In this document: positions 26,768 through 32,437 of the stretch, piece after piece
Numbering within the stretch: the stretch's first letter is position 1
Layout: every line of letters starts with the position of its first letter
DNA from: Pseudomonadota bacterium
Lineage (GTDB): Bacteria; Desulfobacterota; Anaeroferrophillalia; Anaeroferrophillales; Tharpellaceae
Assembly: GCA_030641485.1 (NCBI GenBank)
Contig: DAOWHJ010000016.1
Span: 1 to 32,437, forward strand
DNA: 32,437 nucleotides
Reading direction: 5' to 3'
Program-made: the position numbers and the translations under genes
Notes under the pieces: model-generated
Database searches by the model: none
What the model was told of the DNA's origin: nothing
The model's input: the letters and a program-made list of their open reading frames with translations, nothing else

Positions 26768-27205
26768 ATGCGAGCCGGTGATATGGTTATCAGCGCGACC
26801 GAGGGCGAGATTAAAGAGATTTTCACCAAGACCCAAACGATTGCCATTGTCGGGCTCTCTCCTAAGCCTGAAAAAGATAGCAACAAAGTTGCAGAATACT
26901 TGCAGATGGCTGGCTATAGAATTATCCCGATCTATCCGCAGGCCGAGGTAATCTTGGGCGAGAAGGTCTATCGCAACCTTGATGAGATTGACGAAGTAAT
27001 AGATCTGGTTAATATCTTTCGTAAAACAGAATTTATTGCAACGATTGTTGATAAGGTTCTCGCTCGCGATGATGTTAAATGTGTTTGGACCCAACTTAAT
27101 CTGGTCGACAACCTGGCGGCGAAAAAAGTTTTATCTTCCGGGCGCTGTGTGGTTCAGGATCTTTGTACCAAAATTGAACATCAGAGACTATTCCCTGCCA
27201 GCTGA
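26768..27205 (+). CDS. CoA-binding domain protein (YccU-like)
   Basis: A 145-residue single-domain Rossmann-fold protein of the CoA_binding_2 family. The nucleotide-binding start TIAIVGLSPKPEKDSNKVAE (about 24-43) and YRIIPIYPQAEVILGEKVYR are characteristic, as is the conserved end SSGRCVVQDLCTKIEHQRL. Related domains bind CoA in succinyl-CoA synthetase and acyl-CoA ligases; the single-domain form has no firm function. AGGAGG lies eight bases before the ATG. It is 73 bp upstream of a crotonase-family gene on the same strand, which fits an acyl-CoA context, though that link is inference. Confidence 0.9.
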   Translation: MRAGDMVISATEGEIKEIFTKTQTIAIVGLSPKPEKDSNKVAEYLQMAGYRIIPIYPQAEVILGEKVYRNLDEIDEVIDLVNIFRKTEFIATIVDKVLARDDVKCVWTQLNLVDNLAAKKVLSSGRCVVQDLCTKIEHQRLFPAS

Positions 27206-27277
27206 ATTGTTACAAAGTACGATTAATTAATGAGATTCTCAAGCTCTATAACCTATAATGAAGTGAGGAAAGTAGAT

Positions 27278-28054
27278 ATGGATTATCAGGAAATTTTATT
27301 TACCACTAAAGGCCCGGTTGGTTACCTTACCCTCAATAATGCGGGTAAAATCAATGCTCTTTCGGTGCAGATGATTAAAGAGATCATTGATTTGTTGAAT
27401 GGAGTCAGCAATGATGACTCACTCAAGGTGATCGTTATAAAGGCTGCCGGTAAGCATTTTTGTGCTGGTCACTATCTGGCTGAAATGGTTGATGCCGGGG
27501 TTAAAGAGTATAAACATATTTTTGATCAGTGCACCAAAATGATGATGTTGATTCATGAAATCCCCCAGATTGTTATCGCTCAGGTTCAGGGGATTGCGAC
27601 CGCCGCAGGCTGTCAGCTGGCGGCTTGGTGTGATTTGGTCGTGGCTGAAGAGGGGGCTCGATTCTCAACCCCTGGGGTCAAAATAGGCCTTTTTTGCACA
27701 ACCCCGATGGTTGCGATTACTCGGGCCATTGGTCGCAAGGCAGCAATGGAAATGTTGATTACCGGCCGTGAATTTTTTGCTGCAGAGGCGAAAGAGTTAG
27801 GTCTAATCAACCAGGTTGTTGCTCTTGAAAAACTCGATCAAACAACGACAGAAATTGCCGAACAGATTGCTCAAGCCAGTGGTTTTGCTCTGGCTGTGGG
27901 TAAGCAAGGGTTCTACGCGCAGGCTGATATGAGCGATGCCCAGGCTTTTCACTATGCCAAACACACAATTGTTATGAATAATCTCTCAGAGGATGCTCAG
28001 AATGGGATTAAGGCTTTCTTGGGGAAGCAGAAGCCGGAGTGGAAAAACCGCTAG
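27278..28054 (+). CDS. Enoyl-CoA hydratase/isomerase family protein, ECHDC3-like
   Basis: A 258-residue crotonase-fold protein. The CoA-binding and oxyanion-hole parts are present: GKHFCAGHYLAEM (about 61-73) and VQGIATAAGCQLAAWCDLVV (about 103-122), then AIGRKAAMEMLITGREF. However, the two catalytic glutamates of hydratases (E144 and E164 of the rat enzyme) are replaced: the first is Gln in GCQLAA and the second Gly in FSTPGVKIGLFC. This matches the ECHDC3-like subgroup, whose reaction is not settled, so hydratase activity should not be assumed. Start: the frame opens at 27230, but the ATG at 27278 is preferred; GAGGAAAG precedes it and family similarity starts there. Confidence 0.88.
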   Translation: MDYQEILFTTKGPVGYLTLNNAGKINALSVQMIKEIIDLLNGVSNDDSLKVIVIKAAGKHFCAGHYLAEMVDAGVKEYKHIFDQCTKMMMLIHEIPQIVIAQVQGIATAAGCQLAAWCDLVVAEEGARFSTPGVKIGLFCTTPMVAITRAIGRKAAMEMLITGREFFAAEAKELGLINQVVALEKLDQTTTEIAEQIAQASGFALAVGKQGFYAQADMSDAQAFHYAKHTIVMNNLSEDAQNGIKAFLGKQKPEWKNR

Positions 28055-28433
28055 AAGGCTGCCCCAGATACAGTCTGACTTGACAGAAGAAGGGCGAAAA
28101 AATTAAAGATTTTCAGAGAACGTGGTTAAAGGCAGCTCGATAAGTGCTATGGTTTGTGGTTAAGAATGATGTTACGTATATTTACGATGAAGTTTAAGTT
28201 CGATGTCTGGTAAAAGAGGATTACGAAGGCATCTGGATGTATATTATGATGGGTGACTTAGAAACAGCTTCATGCTCCTGAGTCTGAAGCTGAACAGGTT
28301 ACAAAGACAATAAAACCTCTTTTAGAAGTGGACTTAACCGCAAACTATGTGCTAATACGGTATCTTAGATATAGCGCCATATAATATAAAGCAAAATAAC
28401 CTTAGATGTAAATAAGATCCAAGGAGCCATGAT
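28055..28433. other. 379-bp region without recognisable gene
   Basis: No open frame with family likeness and no ribosome binding site other than the AAGGAG before 28434. It contains an exact 13-base copy (28221-28233) of part of the repeat at 14672 and a TATAAT at 28380-28385, 48 bp before the next start codon but without a -35 partner. Confidence 0.4.
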
Positions 28434-28958
28434 ATGAGTGAAAAGATAGAGACTGCGGAAAATATTGAAACAGTTGAAAGTGTGGAGAATCCTGACATCA
28501 CGGGAAAAGCCGGCAAAACAGTCCGGAATTATATGTGGTTCTCTATGGGCGCAGGGTTGATTCCGATCCCTTTTTTGGATCTTGCAGCCATCAGCGGACT
28601 CCAGCTAAAGATGATAGCGGATCTGTGCAAACAATACGAGACGCCATTTAAAGAGCAAAACGGTAAAGCAGTTATTGCGGCATTGCTCGGTTTTATTGTG
28701 CCGGAGTCCCTCTCCCGAGGGATTATGGGTTCCCTCTTAAAGGCGATACCAATTATCGGACCAATAACCGGCGGCCTCTCTATGTCACTATTTACCGGCG
28801 CGAGCACTTATGCCATTGGTAACCTCTTCATTCGCCATTTTGAGACGGGCGGCACCCTGCTTAATATGGATCCCCAAAAAATGCGCGAGCATTTTAAAGA
28901 AGATTTTGAAAGTGGCAAAAAAGTTGCCGAAGAGATTGGCGCTAAGTTAAAATCATAG
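28434..28958 (+). CDS. DUF697 family membrane-associated protein
   Basis: A 174-residue protein with a charged N-terminus (Glu/Thr/Val-rich, about 1-30) and a DUF697-type core: MGAGLIPIPFLDLAAISGLQ (about 39-58), LKMIADLCKQYETPF, and two hydrophobic glycine-rich stretches with IPIIGPITGGLSMSLFTGAS (about 104-123), then YAIGNLFIRHFETGGTL. DUF697 occurs alone or fused to GTPase domains (YcjF-like) and is thought to sit in or on the inner membrane; its role is unknown. AAGGAG lies seven bases before the ATG. The C-terminal helix is Lys/Glu-rich. No GTPase neighbour is visible. It is followed by a nest of inverted repeats. Confidence 0.78.
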   Translation: MSEKIETAENIETVESVENPDITGKAGKTVRNYMWFSMGAGLIPIPFLDLAAISGLQLKMIADLCKQYETPFKEQNGKAVIAALLGFIVPESLSRGIMGSLLKAIPIIGPITGGLSMSLFTGASTYAIGNLFIRHFETGGTLLNMDPQKMREHFKEDFESGKKVAEEIGAKLKS

Positions 28959-28976
28959 TAACTACTCAGCCAATCC

Positions 28977-29039
28977 GTAAATTCAGGGGACACAATCCCG
29001 ATTTCCTCCGGAGAATCAGGTTATGTCCCCAGAATTTAC
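28977..29039. repeat. 63-bp inverted repeat with GGGGACA core (REP/RAYT-like)
   Basis: The left arm GTAAATTCAGGGGACACAA and the reverse complement of the right arm, GTAAATTCTGGGGACATAA, agree at 17 of 19 bases. The centre (CCGATTTCCTCCGGAGAATC) is itself partly palindromic. GGGGACA-type palindromes of this kind are often linked to REP-associated tyrosine transposases; no transposase is in the window. No T-run follows, so it is not a standard terminator. Confidence 0.65.
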
Positions 29040-29073
29040 TGAATTCATTAATAACTGGTGTTTTTCTGCCTAC

Positions 29074-29104
29074 GCTGCTTAGCAGTCCCAGACTGCTAAG
29101 CAGC
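29074..29104. repeat. Perfect 13-bp hairpin
   Basis: GCTGCTTAGCAGT and ACTGCTAAGCAGC are exact inverted copies around a CCCAG loop. There is no T-run on either side, so it does not look like a Rho-independent terminator. Confidence 0.65.
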
Positions 29105-29115
29105 CGCATATCTAG

Positions 29116-29220
29116 AAGTAACTTTTAATAATTAGCCACAGATCCACACAGACTCACACTGACAGAGGACTTTTGTCTGAAGTTGTCTGTGTGAGTTTGT
29201 GGCTTAAAAAATTGTTACTT
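29116..29220. repeat. 105-bp imperfect inverted repeat with AGCCACA/TGTGGCT ends
   Basis: Outer arms are AAGTAAC and GTTACTT; inside them AGCCACA (29134-29140) pairs with TGTGGCT (29198-29204), and CACACAGACTCACAC faces GTCTGTGTGAGTTTG. The inner part is a run of CACA/CAGA units. It looks like a small non-coding mobile or MITE-like repeat. It ends about 45 bp before the small membrane protein gene. Confidence 0.55.
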
Positions 29221-29266
29221 AGAAGTTACCAAGTTTTAACCATTTGCTGTTGCGTGGGGTATATTC

Positions 29267-29437
29267 GTGGAACTGTTTCTTCTCTACCTGATTTTGGCTA
29301 TTCTTAATGGATATATCGGCAGAAACCGTCTTATCGGTTTCTGGGGATTTTTTTTCATCTCAATGTTGCTAACCCCAATATTAACTTTGCTGTTCTTGAT
29401 ATTTTCTACCCCGCGTAATCCGGAGAAGGTAGCTTGA
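29267..29437 (+). CDS. Small two-helix membrane protein (56 aa)
   Basis: A 56-residue open frame starting GTG with GGGG eight bases upstream. The product is almost all hydrophobic: a first segment ELFLLYLILAILNGYIG, a short polar turn RNRL, then GFWGFFFISMLLTPILTLLF, and a polar tail STPRNPEKVA. This resembles the widespread small unnamed membrane proteins with a GR-x-FWGFF turn between two helices. Its stop TGA overlaps the TTG start of the ABC exporter (TTGA), and the exporter's GGAGAAGG ribosome binding site lies inside its last codons, so the two are translationally coupled. That coupling is the best evidence that it is real. Function unknown; perhaps an accessory subunit of the exporter. 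Confidence 0.65.
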   Translation: MELFLLYLILAILNGYIGRNRLIGFWGFFFISMLLTPILTLLFLIFSTPRNPEKVA

Positions 29438-31113
29438 ACGATTTTCTGACACGCATTCCTCTAGTTGCATTTGTGCAACACTATTGCAAATTCCTTAATC
29501 GAAAATTTTTCCTGCTCAACCTGCTTTCAGGTCTGTCAAGCACCGCAATAGTTGCTCTGGTCAACAATACTGCGGCCAAAAAGAATGTCTCATCATTCGA
29601 CCTCTCCACTTTTCTAATCTTTGCCATTACCCTTGTCTGCTACATAGTGGCGACTAAAACCCTGATGAATATCACATTTGAGGTGACTGAAGACGCGGTT
29701 GACTCGGTACGTAAATCACTTTTTAGAAAATTACGCCTCTGTGACCTCGAATTTTTCGAGCAGAGAAATCGTGACACTATCTACGATCAGATAATGAAGT
29801 CAACGGCAACAATTGCTCAGACCGGTGCCTTCATTCTCGCTACCGGCCCGGAGCTGATCTTGATTGTCATGTTCTATATTTACATCTTTTTTCTCTCCAT
29901 AACCGCTTTCTTGATCGCCATCACCATGTTGATGGCGGCCTCCTTTTTCTTTATAAAAAAGACCAATGAGGTCGAAAAGTGTTTTCTCGAAGCGGCCAAC
30001 CATGACCAGCAGGTCAGCGGTTTTTTAAGTGGCCTCCTTTTCGGTTTTAAAGAGTGCCTGCTAAACAGCCGCCGAGATACGGATCTGGCCTCGGAGTTTT
30101 CCGCAAGTTCAACCGACCTTGCCGACAGCCGTATCTTGGCCGGGAAAAACTTCTCAAATATATACGCCTTTGTGCAAATGTTTTTCTATGTTTTGCTGGC
30201 GATTATTGTTTTTTTGATGCCGGTTTTAGGTTGGCATAATACGAATGACCAGATGATGACATTCAAACTGGTCTCAGCTATCTTCTTTGTCTTCATCCCA
30301 ACCGCAAATGTGGTCAGGATGATCAACTATAATACTCAGGTGAGTGTTGCGATTAAAGGAGTTAGAGAACTCGGAAATCTTATCGATGAGCGACTGCAGA
30401 AAAATAGCATTCAAGTTGATAGCACCAAAGATGAAATTTATAGCCCACCAGATTTTGCTTCGCTTGAACTTAAGGATATAGAGTACTCATACTATGATGC
30501 CGATCGCATGGCGACCTTCTCGGTCGGCCCGGTATCTTTTAAGCTGGACCAGGGTGATGTGGTCTTCATCTGCGGTCGTAACGGGAGCGGGAAAACTACC
30601 TTTCTGAAACTTCTGACCGGTTTGTACAAACCCCAAAAAGGGGAGATCAAGCAAAACCAAAGAACGGTTCCTTTCAATCACAATCAAATCTACCGAGAAA
30701 GTTTCGCCGCAGTTTTTTCAGATTTTCATCTCTTTCAAAAACTGCATGGTCTGCATGAAACCGACCCCGACAAAACCGCTGAACTCTTGACTCTCTTCCA
30801 ATTAGATTACAAAACCAAACGCACTGGAGATAGGTTCAGCAACCTTGATCTCTCCACCGGACAGAGAAAACGTCTGGCCCTGATTATCGCCTTGATGGAA
30901 GATAAGCCAATCTACATCTTTGACGAATGGGCCGCAGATCAAGATCCCCATTTTCGTGAATATTTCTATCTGGAACTGCTGCCACGCCTAAAACGAGAAG
31001 GCAAAACGGTTGTCGCAGTAACCCATGATGACCGATTTTTCGATAGTTGTGACCGCATACTCTGGTTTCAGGATGATGGCATAGTTGAAACCGAACCTAA
31101 TATTGAGCCGTAA
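29434..31113 (+). CDS. Cyclic-peptide/siderophore-type export ABC transporter (SyrD/PvdE/YojI-like)
   Basis: A 559-residue half-transporter with the permease first: about six hydrophobic segments within residues 25-300 (for example TFLIFAITLVCYIVATK and ELILIVMFYIYIFFLSITAF). The C-terminal ATPase has Walker A CGRNGSGKTTFLK (about 380-392), signature LSTGQRKRLAL (about 473-483) rather than LSGGQ, Walker B IYIFDEWAADQDPHFREYFY and the H-loop in VVAVTHDDRFF. The signature and the DEWAADQDP-x-FR motif are typical of the cyclic peptide transporter family (SyrD, PvdE, YojI), which move peptides or siderophore precursors into the periplasm. No nonribosomal peptide synthetase is in the window. Start is TTG overlapping the previous stop, with GGAGAAGG before it. 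An SPFH-protein gene follows 21 bp later. Confidence 0.9.
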   Translation: MNDFLTRIPLVAFVQHYCKFLNRKFFLLNLLSGLSSTAIVALVNNTAAKKNVSSFDLSTFLIFAITLVCYIVATKTLMNITFEVTEDAVDSVRKSLFRKLRLCDLEFFEQRNRDTIYDQIMKSTATIAQTGAFILATGPELILIVMFYIYIFFLSITAFLIAITMLMAASFFFIKKTNEVEKCFLEAANHDQQVSGFLSGLLFGFKECLLNSRRDTDLASEFSASSTDLADSRILAGKNFSNIYAFVQMFFYVLLAIIVFLMPVLGWHNTNDQMMTFKLVSAIFFVFIPTANVVRMINYNTQVSVAIKGVRELGNLIDERLQKNSIQVDSTKDEIYSPPDFASLELKDIEYSYYDADRMATFSVGPVSFKLDQGDVVFICGRNGSGKTTFLKLLTGLYKPQKGEIKQNQRTVPFNHNQIYRESFAAVFSDFHLFQKLHGLHETDPDKTAELLTLFQLDYKTKRTGDRFSNLDLSTGQRKRLALIIALMEDKPIYIFDEWAADQDPHFREYFYLELLPRLKREGKTVVAVTHDDRFFDSCDRILWFQDDGIVETEPNIEP

Positions 31114-31134
31114 AAAACAGTAGGTCAATAAATT

Positions 31135-31989
31135 ATGACGGATAAAGATAAACCGAAAAAACGGACCCGGCGCCGTACTGTAGACGACAACATCGTTTAC
31201 AAGGTACTGGGTTGTTTACTTATAGCAATGCTCCTGGTCGTAACTGTAAAGTACTCGATTATTACCATCCCCGCCGGACAATCAGGCGTATTATGGCAAC
31301 GCTTTTTCAAAGGTACCCGCCTCGACAGATTCTATGACGAAGGGCTCCATCTCATCTTTCCCTGGGATAAAATGCACATCTACAACTGCCGCCTCCAGAC
31401 CGTGAAAGAGAAAATCACGGCCTTAACAACCAAGGGACTGGCCATCGACATAGAGATCGCGATCTATTTCAGACTAGACAAAGATTATCTGCCCCAACTT
31501 CATAAAAATATCGGCCCTAACTATACAGAGATAATCGTCAGACCGATGACAACCGCCATTATTCGCAGTATCACCGGTCAGTTAACGGCCGAGGAGGTCT
31601 TCTCTTCGCAGAAGGAGTTTACCAACCGGCTTAATTTAGTTGCCAACATCGATTTTGCAGAAAATTTTATGACTCTTGAAAATGTTTACCTGGTGCAAAT
31701 TTCACTGCCTCCGGCCATTACTGAGGCTATCGAAAATAAACTTGTGGAAAAAGAGCGCATTGCCCGCATGACTTTTGCCGTGGAATCTGAAAAACAAGAG
31801 AAGATACGCAAAGAGGTCGAATCAACAGGGATTGCCATCTACAACCAGACGGTTGTAAAATCGCTATCGCCAGACATTCTAACCTGGCACGGAATTGAAG
31901 CAACCCGGAAAATGGCCTTGTCGGAAAACACAAAAACCATAATTGTTGGCAGCGGCAAAGAAGGGTTACCTATAATTTTGAACGAGTAG
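31135..31989 (+). CDS. SPFH/band 7 (prohibitin-like) membrane protein
   Basis: A 284-residue protein with a basic cytoplasmic start (KPKKRTRRR), one transmembrane segment (LGCLLIAMLLVVTVKYSI, about 27-44) and an SPFH domain: TIPAGQSGVLWQRFFKGTRL, DEGLHLIFPWDKMHIYNCRL, VKEKITALTTKGLAIDIEIA, then IVRPMTTAIIRSITGQLTAEEV and VYLVQISLPPAITEAIENKL. A Lys/Glu-rich helix (about 200-235) follows, as in HflK/HflC and prohibitins, whose oligomers form membrane rings or scaffolds. It lacks a protease or NfeD partner nearby. It is 21 bp after the ABC exporter on the same strand, so they probably share an mRNA. A role in organising the exporter or its neighbours in the membrane is inference. Confidence 0.88.
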   Translation: MTDKDKPKKRTRRRTVDDNIVYKVLGCLLIAMLLVVTVKYSIITIPAGQSGVLWQRFFKGTRLDRFYDEGLHLIFPWDKMHIYNCRLQTVKEKITALTTKGLAIDIEIAIYFRLDKDYLPQLHKNIGPNYTEIIVRPMTTAIIRSITGQLTAEEVFSSQKEFTNRLNLVANIDFAENFMTLENVYLVQISLPPAITEAIENKLVEKERIARMTFAVESEKQEKIRKEVESTGIAIYNQTVVKSLSPDILTWHGIEATRKMALSENTKTIIVGSGKEGLPIILNE

Positions 31990-32134
31990 ATGAAAACCGC
32001 CAATTTCCTCGATTGCGGCGTTAGGCTCAAATTTTAATCCTCAGAATACTTAAGTGTATGCTTGCGGTTAAAACCATCTCCTGCCTTGCACTCAAGAAAA
32101 TTGTCAGGTTTTCGGTCAGGTACTGGATGAGTTC

Positions 32135-32437
32135 GTGAAAAAATTTCTTCTAAAAATCGTCATTTTAGTCGTAGTTGCTATATTGGCAGCTTTTTTTCAC
32201 TACCGCCACTATGCTCTGGACGGAATGAAAAAGAGACGGCACAATTACCTGCTCAAGCCACAAAACAGCTCCGAGGTTCATGTCGGCGTAATATGGCCAC
32301 TAAAGCAGGAGTACCCAGGCTACCTTAAGGGTCTCAAGATGGCTTTGGCAGAGTTGCAAGAGAGCCAGGCCTTGCCCCATTTCAAAGTCCACTTTGCCCA
32401 TGAAGACGGTTCAAAGTCTGCAGCTTGGTCTTTTGCC
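32135..32437 (+). CDS. Membrane-anchored type 1 periplasmic-binding-protein-like gene, 5' part only
   Basis: The first 101 codons of a gene that runs off the window. It starts at GTG with GGATGAG a few bases upstream. Residues about 4-22 are a hydrophobic segment (LLKIVILVVVAILAAFF) after KK, with no clear signal-peptidase or lipobox site, so it may be an anchor. From about residue 52 the sequence EVHVGVIWPLKQEYPGYLKG, then LKMALAEL and HFKVHFAHEDGS, has the pattern of the first beta-alpha-beta unit of type 1 periplasmic binding proteins (branched-chain amino acid/amide binding, Peripla_BP_6). This suggests ligand sensing or capture. It follows the SPFH gene after 145 bp with no terminator seen and probably belongs to the same cluster. 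Confidence 0.65.
   Translation, partial: MKKFLLKIVILVVVAILAAFFHYRHYALDGMKKRRHNYLLKPQNSSEVHVGVIWPLKQEYPGYLKGLKMALAELQESQALPHFKVHFAHEDGSKSAAWSFA

Noticed and set aside
26663..27094. A 143-codon minus-strand open frame
   Set aside because: It is antisense to the well-supported CoA-binding protein gene and shows no family motif.
29074..29104. The perfect hairpin as a terminator
   Set aside because: No T-run follows on either strand, so it is reported as a repeat only.
29116..29220. A CRISPR array or tandem repeat
   Set aside because: The CACA/CAGA units are irregular and face inverted copies; there are no evenly spaced direct repeats here or elsewhere in the window.

Overview
The window looks like chromosomal DNA of a Gram-negative, probably anaerobic bacterium. 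Three things point that way: a six-domain ribosomal protein S1, an E. coli-type aminopeptidase N with a lipobox TPR lipoprotein, and a tungsten-type aldehyde:ferredoxin oxidoreductase near folate C1 enzymes. Together with the style of the intergenic palindromes this suggests a deltaproteobacterial (Desulfobacterota-like) genome. That assignment is inference; no rRNA or taxonomic marker was searched.

Layout. (1) 1-5000 is accessory: a decayed AAA-ATPase/DUF4143 pseudogene, a Uma2-family nuclease-fold gene, a TPR/GT9-like glycosyltransferase gene and a HipA-HipB-like toxin-antitoxin pair in inverted order, with a palindromic repeat. (2) 5200-10030 is metabolic and all on the minus strand: folD and fchA (a methylene-THF dehydrogenase lacking the usual cyclohydrolase residues, beside a separate cyclohydrolase), then a cation-exchanger gene and an aldehyde:ferredoxin oxidoreductase gene. 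Each unit ends in a clear hairpin terminator. (3) 10080-14755 holds rpsA (minus) and a divergent TPR lipoprotein (plus). They share a 404-bp control region with a sigma70-like promoter and a perfect 20-bp palindrome. (4) 14810-23961 is a tight minus-strand housekeeping operon: yqeY, mutS2, priA, gloB, pepN. (5) 24164-28054 is a plus-strand run: NYN/OST-HTH-like protein, glutamine amidotransferase (PabA/TrpG), AEC transporter, CoA-binding protein and an ECHDC3-like crotonase without the canonical glutamates. (6) 28434-32437 is again accessory: a DUF697 protein, a nest of three different inverted repeats, then a plus-strand cluster. That cluster comprises a 56-residue two-helix membrane protein, a SyrD/PvdE/YojI-like peptide-export ABC transporter, an SPFH (band 7) membrane protein and the start of a membrane-anchored type 1 periplasmic-binding-protein-like gene that runs off the window.

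The best candidate for an undescribed system is the last cluster. The small membrane protein and the exporter are translationally coupled by a TTGA overlap, and an SPFH scaffold and a ligand-binding-like protein follow in the same direction. Its full extent lies beyond the right edge. The most solid biochemical observation is the FolD/FchA pair, where loss of the cyclohydrolase Lys and Gln in FolD fits the neighbouring dedicated cyclohydrolase.
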